A stretch of DNA of 64,000 nt from the NCBI GenBank assembly GCA_003221695.1, contig QHSX01000046.1, positions 59,478 through 123,477 of the forward strand, written 5' to 3'. The translations under genes were made by a program, and so were the position numbers. This DNA comes from Candidatus Rokuibacteriota bacterium (lineage in GTDB: Bacteria > Methylomirabilota > Methylomirabilia > Rokubacteriales > CSP1-6). Below are positions 55,944 through 64,000 of the stretch, piece after piece. The notes under the pieces were generated by a model. It was not told the origin of the DNA. It made no database searches and worked only from the letters and a program-made list of their open reading frames with translations. Position 1 is the stretch's first letter, and the number at the start of each line of letters is the position of its first letter.

Positions 55944-57089
55944 ATGAGAGACGCCGTCATCGTTGGAGCCGTCCGTACCGCCGTTGGGAGGCGGAACGGC
56001 CGGCTCTCCCCCGTCCGCCCCGACGACCTCGCGGCGCACGTGCTCCGAGAGCTGGTCGCCCGGGTCGGCATCGACGCCTCGGAGGTCGAGGATGTCATCC
56101 TCGGCTGCGTCGACCAGCTCGGTGAGCAGGGATTCAACATCGCGCGCAACGCCGCGCTGATCGCGGGCTTCCCCGTGGACGTCTGTGGCACGACGCTCGA
56201 CCGGATGTGCGGTTCGGGGCAACAGGCGGCGAACTTCGCTGCGATGGGCGTGATGGCGGGCCAGTACGACGTCGTTATCGCGGGCGGTGTCGAGCACATG
56301 ACACGCGTGCCGATGGGCTCGAACGCGATGGGTCCGGGCGAGGGGCCGCTCTCGCCCAGGCTCCAGGAGCGCTACAACATCGTGCCTCAGGGAATCTCCG
56401 CGGAGCTGATCGCCGAGACGTGGGGGCTCAAGCGCGAGGAGCTCGACGAGTTCTCGGCAGGGAGTCACGAGAAGGCCGGGCGTGCGATCGCTGAGGGGCG
56501 GTTCGTTCCGGAAATCACGCCCGTGACGCTCCCCGACGGCGCCGTCTTCGACACCGACGAGGGTGTCCGCGTGCCCGTGAACCGCGAGAAGATGGCGGCG
56601 CTCACGCCATCCTTCAAGCCCGACGGCGTCGTGACCGCGGCCAACTCCTCGCAGATCTCCGACGGGGCCGCCGCGCTCATGCTCATGTCACCCGAGCGCG
56701 CGACGGCGCTCGGCATCCGGCCCCGCGCGCGGGTCGTCGCGACGGCACTGGCGGGTGTGGACCCGACGATCATGCTGACGGGCCCCATCCCGGCGACCCA
56801 GCGCGCGCTCAAGAAGGCCGGGCTCACACTGAACGCCATCGACCTCTGCGAGATCAACGAGGCCTTTGCTTCGGTCGTCCTCGCGTGGGAACGGGAGTTG
56901 CACCCGGACATGAGCCGGGTGAACGTCAACGGCGGCGCAATCGCCCTCGGCCACCCGCTCGGCTGCTCGGGCGCCAGGCTCCTGACGACGCTGCTCCACG
57001 AGCTCGAGCGGCGCCCGGCGCGCTACGGGCTCCAGACGATGTGCATCGGCTTCGGCCAGGGAATCGCCACTATCATCGAGCGGCTCTAA
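55944..57089 (+). CDS. Thiolase family acyl-CoA acetyltransferase
   Basis: A 381-residue thiolase. The nucleophile cysteine is in LDRMCGSGQQAANFA (about residue 90); the catalytic His is in GGAIALGHPLGCSGARLL and the second Cys in QTMCIGFGQG. The N-terminal MRDAVIVGAVRTAVGRRNG is typical. It performs the last, CoA-dependent cleavage of beta-ketoacyl-CoA (or its reverse). Products of the box route and the beta-oxidation-type genes in this window would need such an enzyme, but it is on its own between a transporter and a regulatory region. Which pathway it serves is unknown. Confidence 0.93.
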   Translation: MRDAVIVGAVRTAVGRRNGRLSPVRPDDLAAHVLRELVARVGIDASEVEDVILGCVDQLGEQGFNIARNAALIAGFPVDVCGTTLDRMCGSGQQAANFAAMGVMAGQYDVVIAGGVEHMTRVPMGSNAMGPGEGPLSPRLQERYNIVPQGISAELIAETWGLKREELDEFSAGSHEKAGRAIAEGRFVPEITPVTLPDGAVFDTDEGVRVPVNREKMAALTPSFKPDGVVTAANSSQISDGAAALMLMSPERATALGIRPRARVVATALAGVDPTIMLTGPIPATQRALKKAGLTLNAIDLCEINEAFASVVLAWERELHPDMSRVNVNGGAIALGHPLGCSGARLLTTLLHELERRPARYGLQTMCIGFGQGIATIIERL

Positions 57090-57176
57090 GTGAGCGTCGG
57101 CTGGGGGAGTCCGAGCGGCTAGCCCCCTTTCGCATGATGAGCCCGGCGCCGCATCCCCAGCCGACACCCCGAACAG

Positions 57177-57205
57177 ATCGGAGGGGGCGAGGCGTCCCCT
57201 CCGAT
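57177..57205. terminator. Palindrome, probable terminator for the thiolase transcript
   Basis: ATCGGAGGGG and CCCCTCCGAT are perfect 10-base arms around GCGAGGCGT. The arm start TCGGAGGGGGCGA is shared with the repeat elements at 15416-15469 (reverse strand) and nearly so at 41219. There is no following T-run. It lies 87 bases after the thiolase stop. Confidence 0.55.
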
Positions 57206-57283
57206 ACCTCCCCGGCGGTTGCCCCCGAGGGAACCACCGCCGGAGGCAGCGATCACCTATAGGGCACCCGGGCGCGAGCGCAC

Positions 57284-57310
57284 TTATCCACGTATCCACA
57301 GCTGTCCACA
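57284..57310 (+). promoter_or_regulatory. Three tandem DnaA-box-like sequences
   Basis: TTATCCACG (57284-57292), GTATCCACA (57292-57300) and CTGTCCACA (57302-57310) each match the DnaA box TTATCCACA at seven or eight of nine positions, all in the same direction and spaced 8 to 10 bases apart. They could be a DnaA-binding or titration site, part of an origin, or a DnaA-controlled promoter for the receiver gene at 57516. Confidence 0.5.
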
Positions 57311-57515
57311 ATCTGAAAATCGCCCGATCTGATGCCCTCTCGTGTACGGCGCTGCCGCTCGCGGGCGCTGACGACGCGGACCATGCGCGACCGCCATGAG
57401 CGGATGGCCGTGAAACGCCCTCGCTCGGGCTCTGCCACCGCCCGGTGCCGCATTTCTTACGGGAATCGTTGCGCTTGCTCTCGTGCGGACCACCCCAGTA
57501 CTGTGCAGGGGCCCG

Positions 57516-57914
57516 ATGAATGATGAGCGAAGCCCCAGGGTCTTGGTCGTCGACGACGAAGCGCGCGTCCGAAGTCTCCTGTGTGACATGCTGGCGGCCT
57601 GGGGCTGTCAGGCGGTCGAGGCGGCCAGCGGCGAGACCGCCCTGGCGCTCCTCGAGCAGGGCGAGTACGATCTCATGCTCACGGACTTCCTGATGCCGGG
57701 CCGGAGCGGTATCGACCTGATCCGGGACGTCCGGAGCCGGGACGCCGCGATCAGCGTCATCATGATCACCGCGTCGGCCGTGGACTTCGACGCTGACAGC
57801 CGGCGGCTCGAGTTCACGCTGCTGCACAAGCCGCTGCAGCTCGAGGAGCTCAAGGGCGCCGTCGGGCAGGCGCTCAGAGGCCGCGCCCTGCCCACCCCCG
57901 CCGCGTTTTCCTGA
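57516..57914 (+). CDS. Stand-alone response-regulator receiver domain
   Basis: A 132-residue single receiver domain: acidic pocket VVDDEARVRS, acceptor D57 in LMLTDFLMPGRSG, a T/S and K in MITASAV and LLHKPLQLEEL. There is no output domain. It is convergent with, and one base from, the minus-strand sensor operon, so it is a natural partner in phosphorelay with those kinases. ATG 57516 is chosen at the start of the receiver; the frame is open a little further upstream. Confidence 0.87.
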   Translation: MNDERSPRVLVVDDEARVRSLLCDMLAAWGCQAVEAASGETALALLEQGEYDLMLTDFLMPGRSGIDLIRDVRSRDAAISVIMITASAVDFDADSRRLEFTLLHKPLQLEELKGAVGQALRGRALPTPAAFS

Positions 57915-57915
57915 C

Positions 57916-60225
57916 CTAGACCAGGGCTTCCTGGATCGCGGCGTCGAGGTCGCTGGGCCGGACGGGCTTGAAGAGGCAGCGGCGGACCTTGAGCTTCTCC
58001 AGCCGGCCCTGATCCTCCTCGCGGAGCCCCCAGCCGGTGATGAACAGGACCGCGACGTTCTGGTCCACCGCCCGGAGGCGCTCCGCGAACTCCCAGCCGT
58101 TCATGCCGGCCATGCCGAGGTTCGTCAGGACCACCTCGTAGCGGCCGGGCGCGTAGGCGGCGAGTGCCGCGGCGCCGCTCGAGGCGGAGGTCACCGTGTG
58201 GCCCACGCTTCGGAGCAGGTCGGTGAGCGTCGCGAGGACCTTGGGCTCGTCGTCGACGACCAGCACGCGTGCCGGCTGCCAGGCGATCGCCAGTCCGGGC
58301 GCCCCGGCCGCCTTCGCCTGCGCCCGCGCGGCCGGGAACGTCAGCGTGAAGGTCGCGCCGCGACCGGGCTCGCTGTCGACGCGGATGTCGCCGCCGTGCC
58401 GCCGCACGATCGAGTACGCCATGGACAGCCCCAGCCCCGTCCCCTCGCCCTCAGACTTGGTGGTGAAGAACGGCTCGAAGACGCGCTGGCGCACGACCTC
58501 CGACATCCCGACGCCAGTGTCCCCGACGATGATCGTCACGGATCCGCCCCGCTCCTGACGTGTGGCGATCGTGAGCGTGCCCCCGTCGGGCATCGCGTCG
58601 AGGGCATTGAGGATCAGGTTCGTCATCGTCTCGGTGAGTGCGGCGGGCCGGCCGTGGATCGGCTCGACCGTCCCCGTCTCGAGACGGAGGTGGAGGGGCC
58701 GGCGGTCGTGAGCCCGCTTCTCCTCCCACCGGGGCCGGGTGATCGCCACCGCGTCATGGACGATCTGGTTGACGTCGACCGCGACGAATGCCTCCTCCGG
58801 CCGGAGACGTGCAAACGTCTGGATGCGCCGCACCGTTTCGGAGCCGTCCAGCGCCGCCGCCTCCACGACGTTGAGTGAGCGGCTCATGAACTCGGCGTCC
58901 TTGGGGTTCTGCTTCATGAGCTGGGCATAGCCGAGGATCGCCTGGAGCAGGTTGTTGAAGTCGTGTGCGATCCCGCCCGCGAGCTGCCCGAGGGCCGTGA
59001 GCTTCTCGGACTGGTGGAGCTGCTGCTCGACCTCGCGCTGCGCAGTGATGTCACGGACGATTGCGATGACGCCCTCGAGCTCGCCCAGCCGCCCGTGCAG
59101 GGCGGAGAGCGTCACGGCGAGCGCCTTGGGGCGCTGTTGCCCCGACGGCAGGGAGGCCTCGAACTGGTGCATCGCCTGTCCCGTGATGAGCCGCTGCTTG
59201 GCGCCGGCGTACTCGGCGGCGGGCAGGACATCTGTGATCGGGCGGCCGAGGGCCTCCGCCGACGCGAGCCGGAAGATGCGCTCGGCGGCGGGGTTCCAGC
59301 CGTCGATGTGATCGTCGGCCCTGATCGAGATGATCGCGTCGCCTGCCGACGCGATGAGCTTCTCGAACGACCGCTTCGCGTCCGCGATCTCACCGTAGAG
59401 ACGTGAGTTGCGCAGCGCGATCGCCAGGTACTCCGAGAGCATCTCGAGGAGCTCGCGCTCCCGCGGGTCAATCGCGCGCCCGGAGGCGCGGTTGTCCACG
59501 ACGAGCGCGCCGAGCCGTCCTTGCGCGTCGCGGATCGCGCAGACGATCACCCGCCCGTCCTCGTCCGCCGCCTCCGTCGGCGTCTCCGCCGTGACCGTCA
59601 CACGGTCGTAGCCGAGCGCCGTCTGGAGCTGCGCTGAGACGCCCGCGGCCAGGTCGTCCGGATCGAGCTGACCCACGATCGTGCGGGAGATCTCGCGCAG
59701 GATCGAGAGCTGGGTGACCCGGAGGGACTGCTCGGCGTCCTCGCGTCGGGCGGCCTCCTCGAGCTGGCGCGTTTTGGTCGCGAGCTGCCGCATCTCCTCC
59801 ACGAGCCGCGCCACCTCGCCCCGGGCGCCGAGCTCCGCATGGCGGCGGAGCAGCGCGCGGCGCACGACGTCCTCCAGGTCCTGGCGCGCGAAGGGTTTGA
59901 TCAGGTACTCGAAGGCGCCGTTGGTGAGCGCGTGCTTCACCGTCTCGAGCGACGCGTAGGCTGTGATCATGATGACTTCGATGGTGGGATCGGCGGTCTT
60001 GACGCGCCGGAGGAGCTCGAGCCCGTCGAGCTCGGGCATCTTGATGTCCATGATCACGACGTCCGGTCGGAACCACTCCAGCGCGTCGAGCGCCGCGCGC
60101 CCGTTCTCCGCGGTCTGGATGTGGTACGCGGGCTTGAGGAGCATCCGGAGCGACTCCCGCGGGCCGAGCTCGTCGTCGACGACGAGGACGCGCGGGAACG
60201 TGGTGGGCGGAGCGACGGTGCTCAT
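57916..60225 (-). CDS. Hybrid sensor kinase: receiver-GAF-PAS-kinase-receiver
   Basis: A 769-residue cytoplasmic protein. Order: receiver (1-125, acceptor D60 in VVIMDIKMPELDG), a coiled segment, GAF (about 165-285), PAS (about 290-400), HisKA with H421 in GIAHDFNNLLQ, HATPase (NLILNALDAMPDGG; VGDTGVGMSE; GTGLGLSMAYSIV), and a second receiver (about 650-769). The second receiver has N702 (VVLTNLGMAGMNG) where the phospho-accepting aspartate belongs, so it should not accept phosphate normally. It overlaps the upstream sensor gene by 4 bases and is last in the operon. Confidence 0.93.
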   Translation of the reverse strand: MSTVAPPTTFPRVLVVDDELGPRESLRMLLKPAYHIQTAENGRAALDALEWFRPDVVIMDIKMPELDGLELLRRVKTADPTIEVIMITAYASLETVKHALTNGAFEYLIKPFARQDLEDVVRRALLRRHAELGARGEVARLVEEMRQLATKTRQLEEAARREDAEQSLRVTQLSILREISRTIVGQLDPDDLAAGVSAQLQTALGYDRVTVTAETPTEAADEDGRVIVCAIRDAQGRLGALVVDNRASGRAIDPRERELLEMLSEYLAIALRNSRLYGEIADAKRSFEKLIASAGDAIISIRADDHIDGWNPAAERIFRLASAEALGRPITDVLPAAEYAGAKQRLITGQAMHQFEASLPSGQQRPKALAVTLSALHGRLGELEGVIAIVRDITAQREVEQQLHQSEKLTALGQLAGGIAHDFNNLLQAILGYAQLMKQNPKDAEFMSRSLNVVEAAALDGSETVRRIQTFARLRPEEAFVAVDVNQIVHDAVAITRPRWEEKRAHDRRPLHLRLETGTVEPIHGRPAALTETMTNLILNALDAMPDGGTLTIATRQERGGSVTIIVGDTGVGMSEVVRQRVFEPFFTTKSEGEGTGLGLSMAYSIVRRHGGDIRVDSEPGRGATFTLTFPAARAQAKAAGAPGLAIAWQPARVLVVDDEPKVLATLTDLLRSVGHTVTSASSGAAALAAYAPGRYEVVLTNLGMAGMNGWEFAERLRAVDQNVAVLFITGWGLREEDQGRLEKLKVRRCLFKPVRPSDLDAAIQEALV

Positions 60226-62177
60226 GCGGCGGCGACGGGCAGGGACACCACGAACGCGAGCTCGTTCCGGGCCTGGCGGACGCGGAGGTCGCCCCCGAGG
60301 GCCTCGACGAGCCGTTGGCTCACGGCGGGTCCCACGTCGATCAGGCTCTCCTGGACCATCTGGACGGGATCGAACAGGCGTTGCAGCTTGTCAGGCGCCA
60401 CGCTGGCCGTCCGGGAGCCGATGAAGATCTGGGCGTTGTCGCCCACGCCCTTCTCGGTATGCCGGCCGACCGACACGGACACGCGGGCCTGCTCGGGGGG
60501 CGAGTTGTGCGTGAGGTACCAGACGAGGTACGAGAGCGCCTTCCGAAGCTGTGCCACGTCGACCTTGACCGTGAGCGCCGCCGGGTCGCGCGTGACCTCG
60601 AGCTGGATCGGCTTGCCCAGGCTGTCGTCGGCAACCTCGATCGCCGCGACGACGTCGTCCACCACCGTGTGCACGTCCACCGTGGTAAAGTTTAGCTCAC
60701 CCTCCGTCACAAGCGCTGCGAGTTTCTCGAAGACCTCCACCAGTCGTCGGACGTCGCGCCGGACCACCGAGGAGAAGTGCTTGCGGAAATCGGGATCGTC
60801 GTAGCGCTCGCCGATCAGCTCGATGAAGGTGTTGATCGACACGAGCGGGTTCTTGATCTCGTCGGCGATCCGGGCGACGACGCGCGTCAGGAGCTGCGTC
60901 TGCTCCCCCTGGCGCCGCTGCGCGGCGAGCTCCTTCTGTGCCGTCAGGTCTTCGAAGACCAGGACGGCGCCAAGCGGCTGCGGGTCGTCACCCCGGACGG
61001 GGTAGGTCGAGACCTCGAGCCAGAGCCCGCGCAGGGCCAGTTGCAGGTCGGCGCGTGTGACGGTGCGACTCGAGCGGAGGGTGTCGTAGAGCATGTCGCC
61101 GAGCGGCGAGGGCAGCACGCGTAGATCTTCGCCCACCACCGTCTGGGCCGGGAGGCCGAGAATCTCCGCCGCCCGCCGGTTCATGGTCCCGACTCGCTGG
61201 TCACGCCCGATCGTGATCACGCCGCTCGACATGTGCTCGAGGATTCGCTCGCTGAACTCCTTCTCGCGTTTGACCTGATTGTGGAGCGCGATGTCGCGAA
61301 TGGCCGTGGCGAGGTGCGTGGCGAGGTCGAAGAGGGTCTCGGTCTCGCGGCGCCCGTAGGTCGAGCCGACCACCGGCTGGCCGACGACCAGGATCGCCAC
61401 GAGCTCGCCGTGCGCCAGGAGGGGGACCGCCAGCACGCTCTGGAGCAGCTTGAGCTCGCGCACGATCGCGGGGTCGGTCAGCTCGTGCACCCGCGCGGGT
61501 CGCCCCTGCGTGGCCAGCCAGTGCGCGAGCCCCTGGGCCGCCTGCAAGCGCACCGACTCGACGATCTGGGGCGCGAGCCCCCGGTGGGCCGCGACCCGGT
61601 AGTCCCGACCCCCGGCCTCGGCCAGGAGGAGCGCCGTGCGTGTCGGGCGGACGAGCTCGCCGATCGCATCGAGGAACATCTCGAGCACGCGGGGCAGGTG
61701 AAAGCCGGCGGCGAAGGCCCGGGTGAACTCTTTCAGCACGCGCGCGAACGCCGCACCGTCCCAGGACTCTTCGGCGCGCGCGGTCGGCGCCTCCGCGGGC
61801 GTCGCGACGCTCGCGCGCAGCGCGGCGAGCTCGCGAAGGAGCCGCAGCTTCTCCTCCACATGGCGCAGCACATCCTCGAGATCGGGCGCGCCGAAGCCAG
61901 AGGGGAGGCGGAAGTCGACCGCCTCGCCCTCGTCAGTGCCCGCCCCGATCGCGATCGTGAGCGTTGACGGCTGGATCTCCTTCACGCGCGCGGCGAACGC
62001 CTCGAGGCCGCGCGGCGGGCCGCCGCAATCGCGCAGCACCACGTCGATGTCGATGAGCCGCAGGATCTTCAGCGCCTCGGTGTCACTCTGCGCGATGAAG
62101 GCCGAGTAGTCGTTGAGGGCGCCGAGCAGGTTCGTGCGCAGGGCGTCGTCGTGCGTGACGACCAGGACGGTGTTCAC
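60222..62177 (-). CDS. GAF/PAS sensor protein with degenerate histidine-kinase core
   Basis: A 651-residue protein with an N-terminal receiver-like segment (VLVVTHDDALRTNLLGALND), a GAF domain (about 160-305), a PAS domain (about 315-420) and a kinase-like core. The H-box reads ARIADEIKNPLVSI: D439 (codon GAC) replaces the phospho-accepting histidine. The ATP-binding part is also eroded: LSYLVWYLTHN for the N-box and IFIGSRTAS in place of the DxGxG motif. It is therefore probably a pseudokinase that senses a ligand and modulates its neighbours. It overlaps both flanking genes by 4 bases. Confidence 0.9.
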   Translation of the reverse strand: MNTVLVVTHDDALRTNLLGALNDYSAFIAQSDTEALKILRLIDIDVVLRDCGGPPRGLEAFAARVKEIQPSTLTIAIGAGTDEGEAVDFRLPSGFGAPDLEDVLRHVEEKLRLLRELAALRASVATPAEAPTARAEESWDGAAFARVLKEFTRAFAAGFHLPRVLEMFLDAIGELVRPTRTALLLAEAGGRDYRVAAHRGLAPQIVESVRLQAAQGLAHWLATQGRPARVHELTDPAIVRELKLLQSVLAVPLLAHGELVAILVVGQPVVGSTYGRRETETLFDLATHLATAIRDIALHNQVKREKEFSERILEHMSSGVITIGRDQRVGTMNRRAAEILGLPAQTVVGEDLRVLPSPLGDMLYDTLRSSRTVTRADLQLALRGLWLEVSTYPVRGDDPQPLGAVLVFEDLTAQKELAAQRRQGEQTQLLTRVVARIADEIKNPLVSINTFIELIGERYDDPDFRKHFSSVVRRDVRRLVEVFEKLAALVTEGELNFTTVDVHTVVDDVVAAIEVADDSLGKPIQLEVTRDPAALTVKVDVAQLRKALSYLVWYLTHNSPPEQARVSVSVGRHTEKGVGDNAQIFIGSRTASVAPDKLQRLFDPVQMVQESLIDVGPAVSQRLVEALGGDLRVRQARNELAFVVSLPVAAA

Positions 62178-64000
62178 GCGGACACTGGTGCGCGCGCCCC
62201 GGCGGCGAGCGGGAACTCGACGCTGAAGACGGCGCCACCCGCCGGCTGGTTGGCGACTTTGAGCTTCGCGTCGTGCGTCTGCGCGATCGCGGCGCAGATG
62301 GCCAGCCCGAGCCCGGAGCCGCGCTGCTTCGTCGTGAAGAACGGTTCGAAGACACGGTCGAGCAGATCAGCCGGCACGCCTGGCCCTGCGTCGAAGACCG
62401 CCGCGCTCGCGTGCGTCTCGGTCACGATCACCTCGACCCGGAGTGAGCCACGTGGCGGCGTCGCCTCGTGGGCGTTCATCAAGAGGTTCAGGAAGAGCTG
62501 CGCGAGCTCGGCGTGGTCGCCGCGGATCATGCACGGCGTGGGCGGGGTCGTCAGGGCGACGGTAATATTCTTTTCCTCGAAGGCGGCCCGCATGGTCTCG
62601 ACCGCCTCGGTGACCGGGATCCGCAGGTCGAGGGGTTGGCGGGGCCGGTCGCTCGGCCGCGAGAGCGTGCGCAGGCGCTCGAGCAGCCGCTCCATGCGCT
62701 GGATCTCGCGCGCGGCGATCCGCCCGAACTCAGCGATGAACTGTGCGTCGGCGTGGCGGCGCGGCAGGAGCTGGGCGAAGGTCTTGATCGCGACCAGTGG
62801 ATTCTTGATCTCGTGCGCGATGCCGGAGGCGAGCATCTCGAAGTAGCTGAGCCGCTCGGCGCGTCGGCGCCCCTCCTGCAACTCCTTCAGCGGGGTCAGG
62901 TCGCTGAACACCGCGACCGCCCCGAGCACGGTGCCGGCCGGGTCGAGCAGGGGCGACGTTGCGCAGATGATCGGCCGCGTCGTGGCGCCGTCCGAGAGGT
63001 CGACTTCGGGCTGCGTGAGGGCCCGCCCCTCGGCAACGCTGCCCACAAGCGCGTCGCGGAGGCACGGGGGCAGCACGGCGACCGGCTGGCTGAGGGTCTG
63101 CTCGGTCGCGAGCCCGGTGAGCTGCGCGGCGGCGCGGTTGAAGAGCTCGATCTGGCCGGTGGCGTCGATGGCGACGACGCCGCTCTCGATCGTAGCGACG
63201 ATGCTGTTGATGTACTCGTTCGCGAGGACGACCCGCGCGTAGAGCTGCGCGTTCTTGACCGCCACGCCCGCCTGGTTGGCGAGCGTCATCAGGAGATCGA
63301 GGTCCTGGGGGTAGAAGGGGTCACCCGAGAGCTTGGGCCCGATGGCGATGAGCCCGATCACCGTGTTCTCCGAGATCAGCGGAAGGACGAGCGACCAGTT
63401 GAGGCGCGTCAGCTCCTCGTGGAGCTGCCGCCGCTCCTCTGTCGGCCGCTCACGCATCACTTCTTCGCAGAGGAGGAGGTCTCGCGTGCGGTCGAGCGCG
63501 GCGACGGTTCCGACAGGCGCTTCGTCCGGCGCTTCGAAGTGCCCCTGAACGGGCCGCGGCTCGCGCGCAGCCCGCCGGAAGCCACGCCGGTTGCGCAGAT
63601 AGATCGCCACGCCTTCACACCGGGTGGGTGTGGCAACGGTCTCCGTCAGGAAGGGCAGGAGCGCCTTCAAGTCGAGGAACCCCGTGAGCGCCCGGCTCGC
63701 CTCGCGCAGCGTGCGCTGGTAGTTCGCGTGCGTGCGGTAGACGTAGCGGTCCAGGAGCTGGCCCGCGAGGTCGCGGATGAGTGGGATGAGCAGGCTGACA
63801 AGCGCGATCGCAGTCAGCAGGACGACGAGCTCGTGAGACTCGAGGTGGAGCGAGAGTCGGGGCCACGCGACGGTGAGGAAGATGGCGACCGGGAGCAGCG
63901 AGACCAGCATCGCCGCCACGAGCGTCAATCCGCGATGGATCACCAGCCGCAGGTCCATGAGCCGGTGTCGGATGATCGCGTGGGCGACGAGGGCGATGAA
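62174..64000 (-). CDS. Membrane-bound GAF/PAS sensor histidine kinase (N-terminus beyond window)
   Basis: The frame is open past the window end, so the N-terminus is missing; the residues before the Met at 63958 (AHAIIRHRLMDLRLV) continue the protein. Two visible hydrophobic helices (VAAMLVSLLPVAIFLTVAW; ELVVLLTAIALVSLLIPLI) precede a GAF domain, a PAS domain (TIESGVVAIDATGQIELFNR), an intact HisKA (ASGIAHEIKNPLVAIKTFAQ) and HATPase (LFLNLLMNAHEATPP; FDAGPGVPADL; GSGLGLAI). The layout, with H-R-L-x-D-x-R-L-V after multiple helices, recalls PrsK-like kinases. It is the only member of the three-gene set with intact kinase and membrane parts, and is transcribed first. Confidence 0.9.
   Translation of the reverse strand, partial: FIALVAHAIIRHRLMDLRLVIHRGLTLVAAMLVSLLPVAIFLTVAWPRLSLHLESHELVVLLTAIALVSLLIPLIRDLAGQLLDRYVYRTHANYQRTLREASRALTGFLDLKALLPFLTETVATPTRCEGVAIYLRNRRGFRRAAREPRPVQGHFEAPDEAPVGTVAALDRTRDLLLCEEVMRERPTEERRQLHEELTRLNWSLVLPLISENTVIGLIAIGPKLSGDPFYPQDLDLLMTLANQAGVAVKNAQLYARVVLANEYINSIVATIESGVVAIDATGQIELFNRAAAQLTGLATEQTLSQPVAVLPPCLRDALVGSVAEGRALTQPEVDLSDGATTRPIICATSPLLDPAGTVLGAVAVFSDLTPLKELQEGRRRAERLSYFEMLASGIAHEIKNPLVAIKTFAQLLPRRHADAQFIAEFGRIAAREIQRMERLLERLRTLSRPSDRPRQPLDLRIPVTEAVETMRAAFEEKNITVALTTPPTPCMIRGDHAELAQLFLNLLMNAHEATPPRGSLRVEVIVTETHASAAVFDAGPGVPADLLDRVFEPFFTTKQRGSGLGLAICAAIAQTHDAKLKVANQPAGGAVFSVEFPLAAGARAPVSA

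Larger units (their letters stand above)
57090..57515. other. 426-base intergenic region with a palindrome and DnaA-box-like repeats
   Basis: This is the longest gene-free stretch in the window. It holds a terminator-like palindrome (57177-57205), a second imperfect fold-back (GGCGGTT ... AACCACCGCC, about 57214-57241), and three DnaA-box-like sequences (57284-57310) followed by a short AT-rich patch. I see no open frame with a credible start or ribosome binding site and no tRNA. Confidence 0.75.

Noticed and set aside
57090..57515. Chromosomal replication origin
   Set aside because: Only three imperfect DnaA-like boxes and no extended AT-rich unwinding region, dnaA, dnaN or rpmH nearby. I keep it as a DnaA-binding candidate only.

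Overview
This is a contiguous, gene-dense, very GC-rich bacterial chromosome segment with many GTG starts, frequent 4-base start/stop overlaps and strong third-position G/C. I see no phage, IS transposase, plasmid, rRNA, tRNA or CRISPR signal. The gene mix suggests a soil or subsurface heterotroph: queA-tgt-yajC-secDF-rel, TtuA/TtuB-type tRNA thiolation, TAXI-TRAP and Liv-type transporters, many CoA ligases and a box pathway. Candidatus Rokubacteria/Methylomirabilota is my best guess; a proteobacterium is the main alternative. No marker gene settles this.

Layout. 1-7180 holds housekeeping genes: queuosine synthesis (queA, tgt), the Sec accessory complex (yajC, secD, secF) and a bifunctional (p)ppGpp enzyme. 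7180-10595 holds a long inverted repeat, a small zincin, an unknown 560-residue protein, an AbiEi-like regulator with its own promoter and operator-like palindrome, and a 12-codon poly-lysine micro-ORF. 10683-15317 carries rpmB (minus), recG, rsmD, coaD and an aminotransferase. A block of hairpins follows at 15350-15469. 15500-27889 reads as one roughly 12-kb catabolic operon: CoxG-like protein, PaaK-like ligase, MDR dehydrogenase, acyl-CoA synthetase, enoyl-CoA hydratase, LLM flavoenzyme, VOC protein, TAXI-TRAP transporter, UbiD decarboxylase and enolase-superfamily enzyme. 27915-32437 holds two GNAT proteins, an MFS transporter, a PduO-type adenosyltransferase and a methyltransferase.

32510-50417 is the most coherent metabolic region. 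livGFHMK comes first, then a minus-strand pair (NtrC-type regulator and alpha/beta hydrolase). Divergent from that pair is an operon for 4-hydroxybenzoyl-CoA reductase (hcrC, hcrA, hcrB), an XRE-cupin regulator, BoxC, BoxB, a RidA protein, a benzoate-CoA ligase family enzyme and a PaaK-like ligase. Together these predict 4-hydroxybenzoate to 4-hydroxybenzoyl-CoA, reductive dehydroxylation to benzoyl-CoA, then oxygen-dependent epoxidation and ring cleavage. This joins an enzyme best known from anaerobes to an aerobic route in one transcription unit. BoxA is not in the window.

50509-57089 contains a cyclase fused to an unknown domain, an RskA-like membrane protein, a DinB protein, a TtuB-TtuA pair (TtuB with a tail after its GG), an EamA transporter and a thiolase. 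A 426-base intergenic region (57090-57515) carries a palindrome and three tandem DnaA-box-like sequences. 57516-64000 is a signalling island: a lone receiver, then three overlapping sensor genes on the minus strand, one lacking the phospho-acceptor histidine and another with asparagine at the acceptor site of its second receiver.

A family of GGAGGGGGC/GCCCCCTCC palindromes recurs. One copy (15416-15469) has a clear relative inside hcrA (41219-41271), where it is translated in frame.
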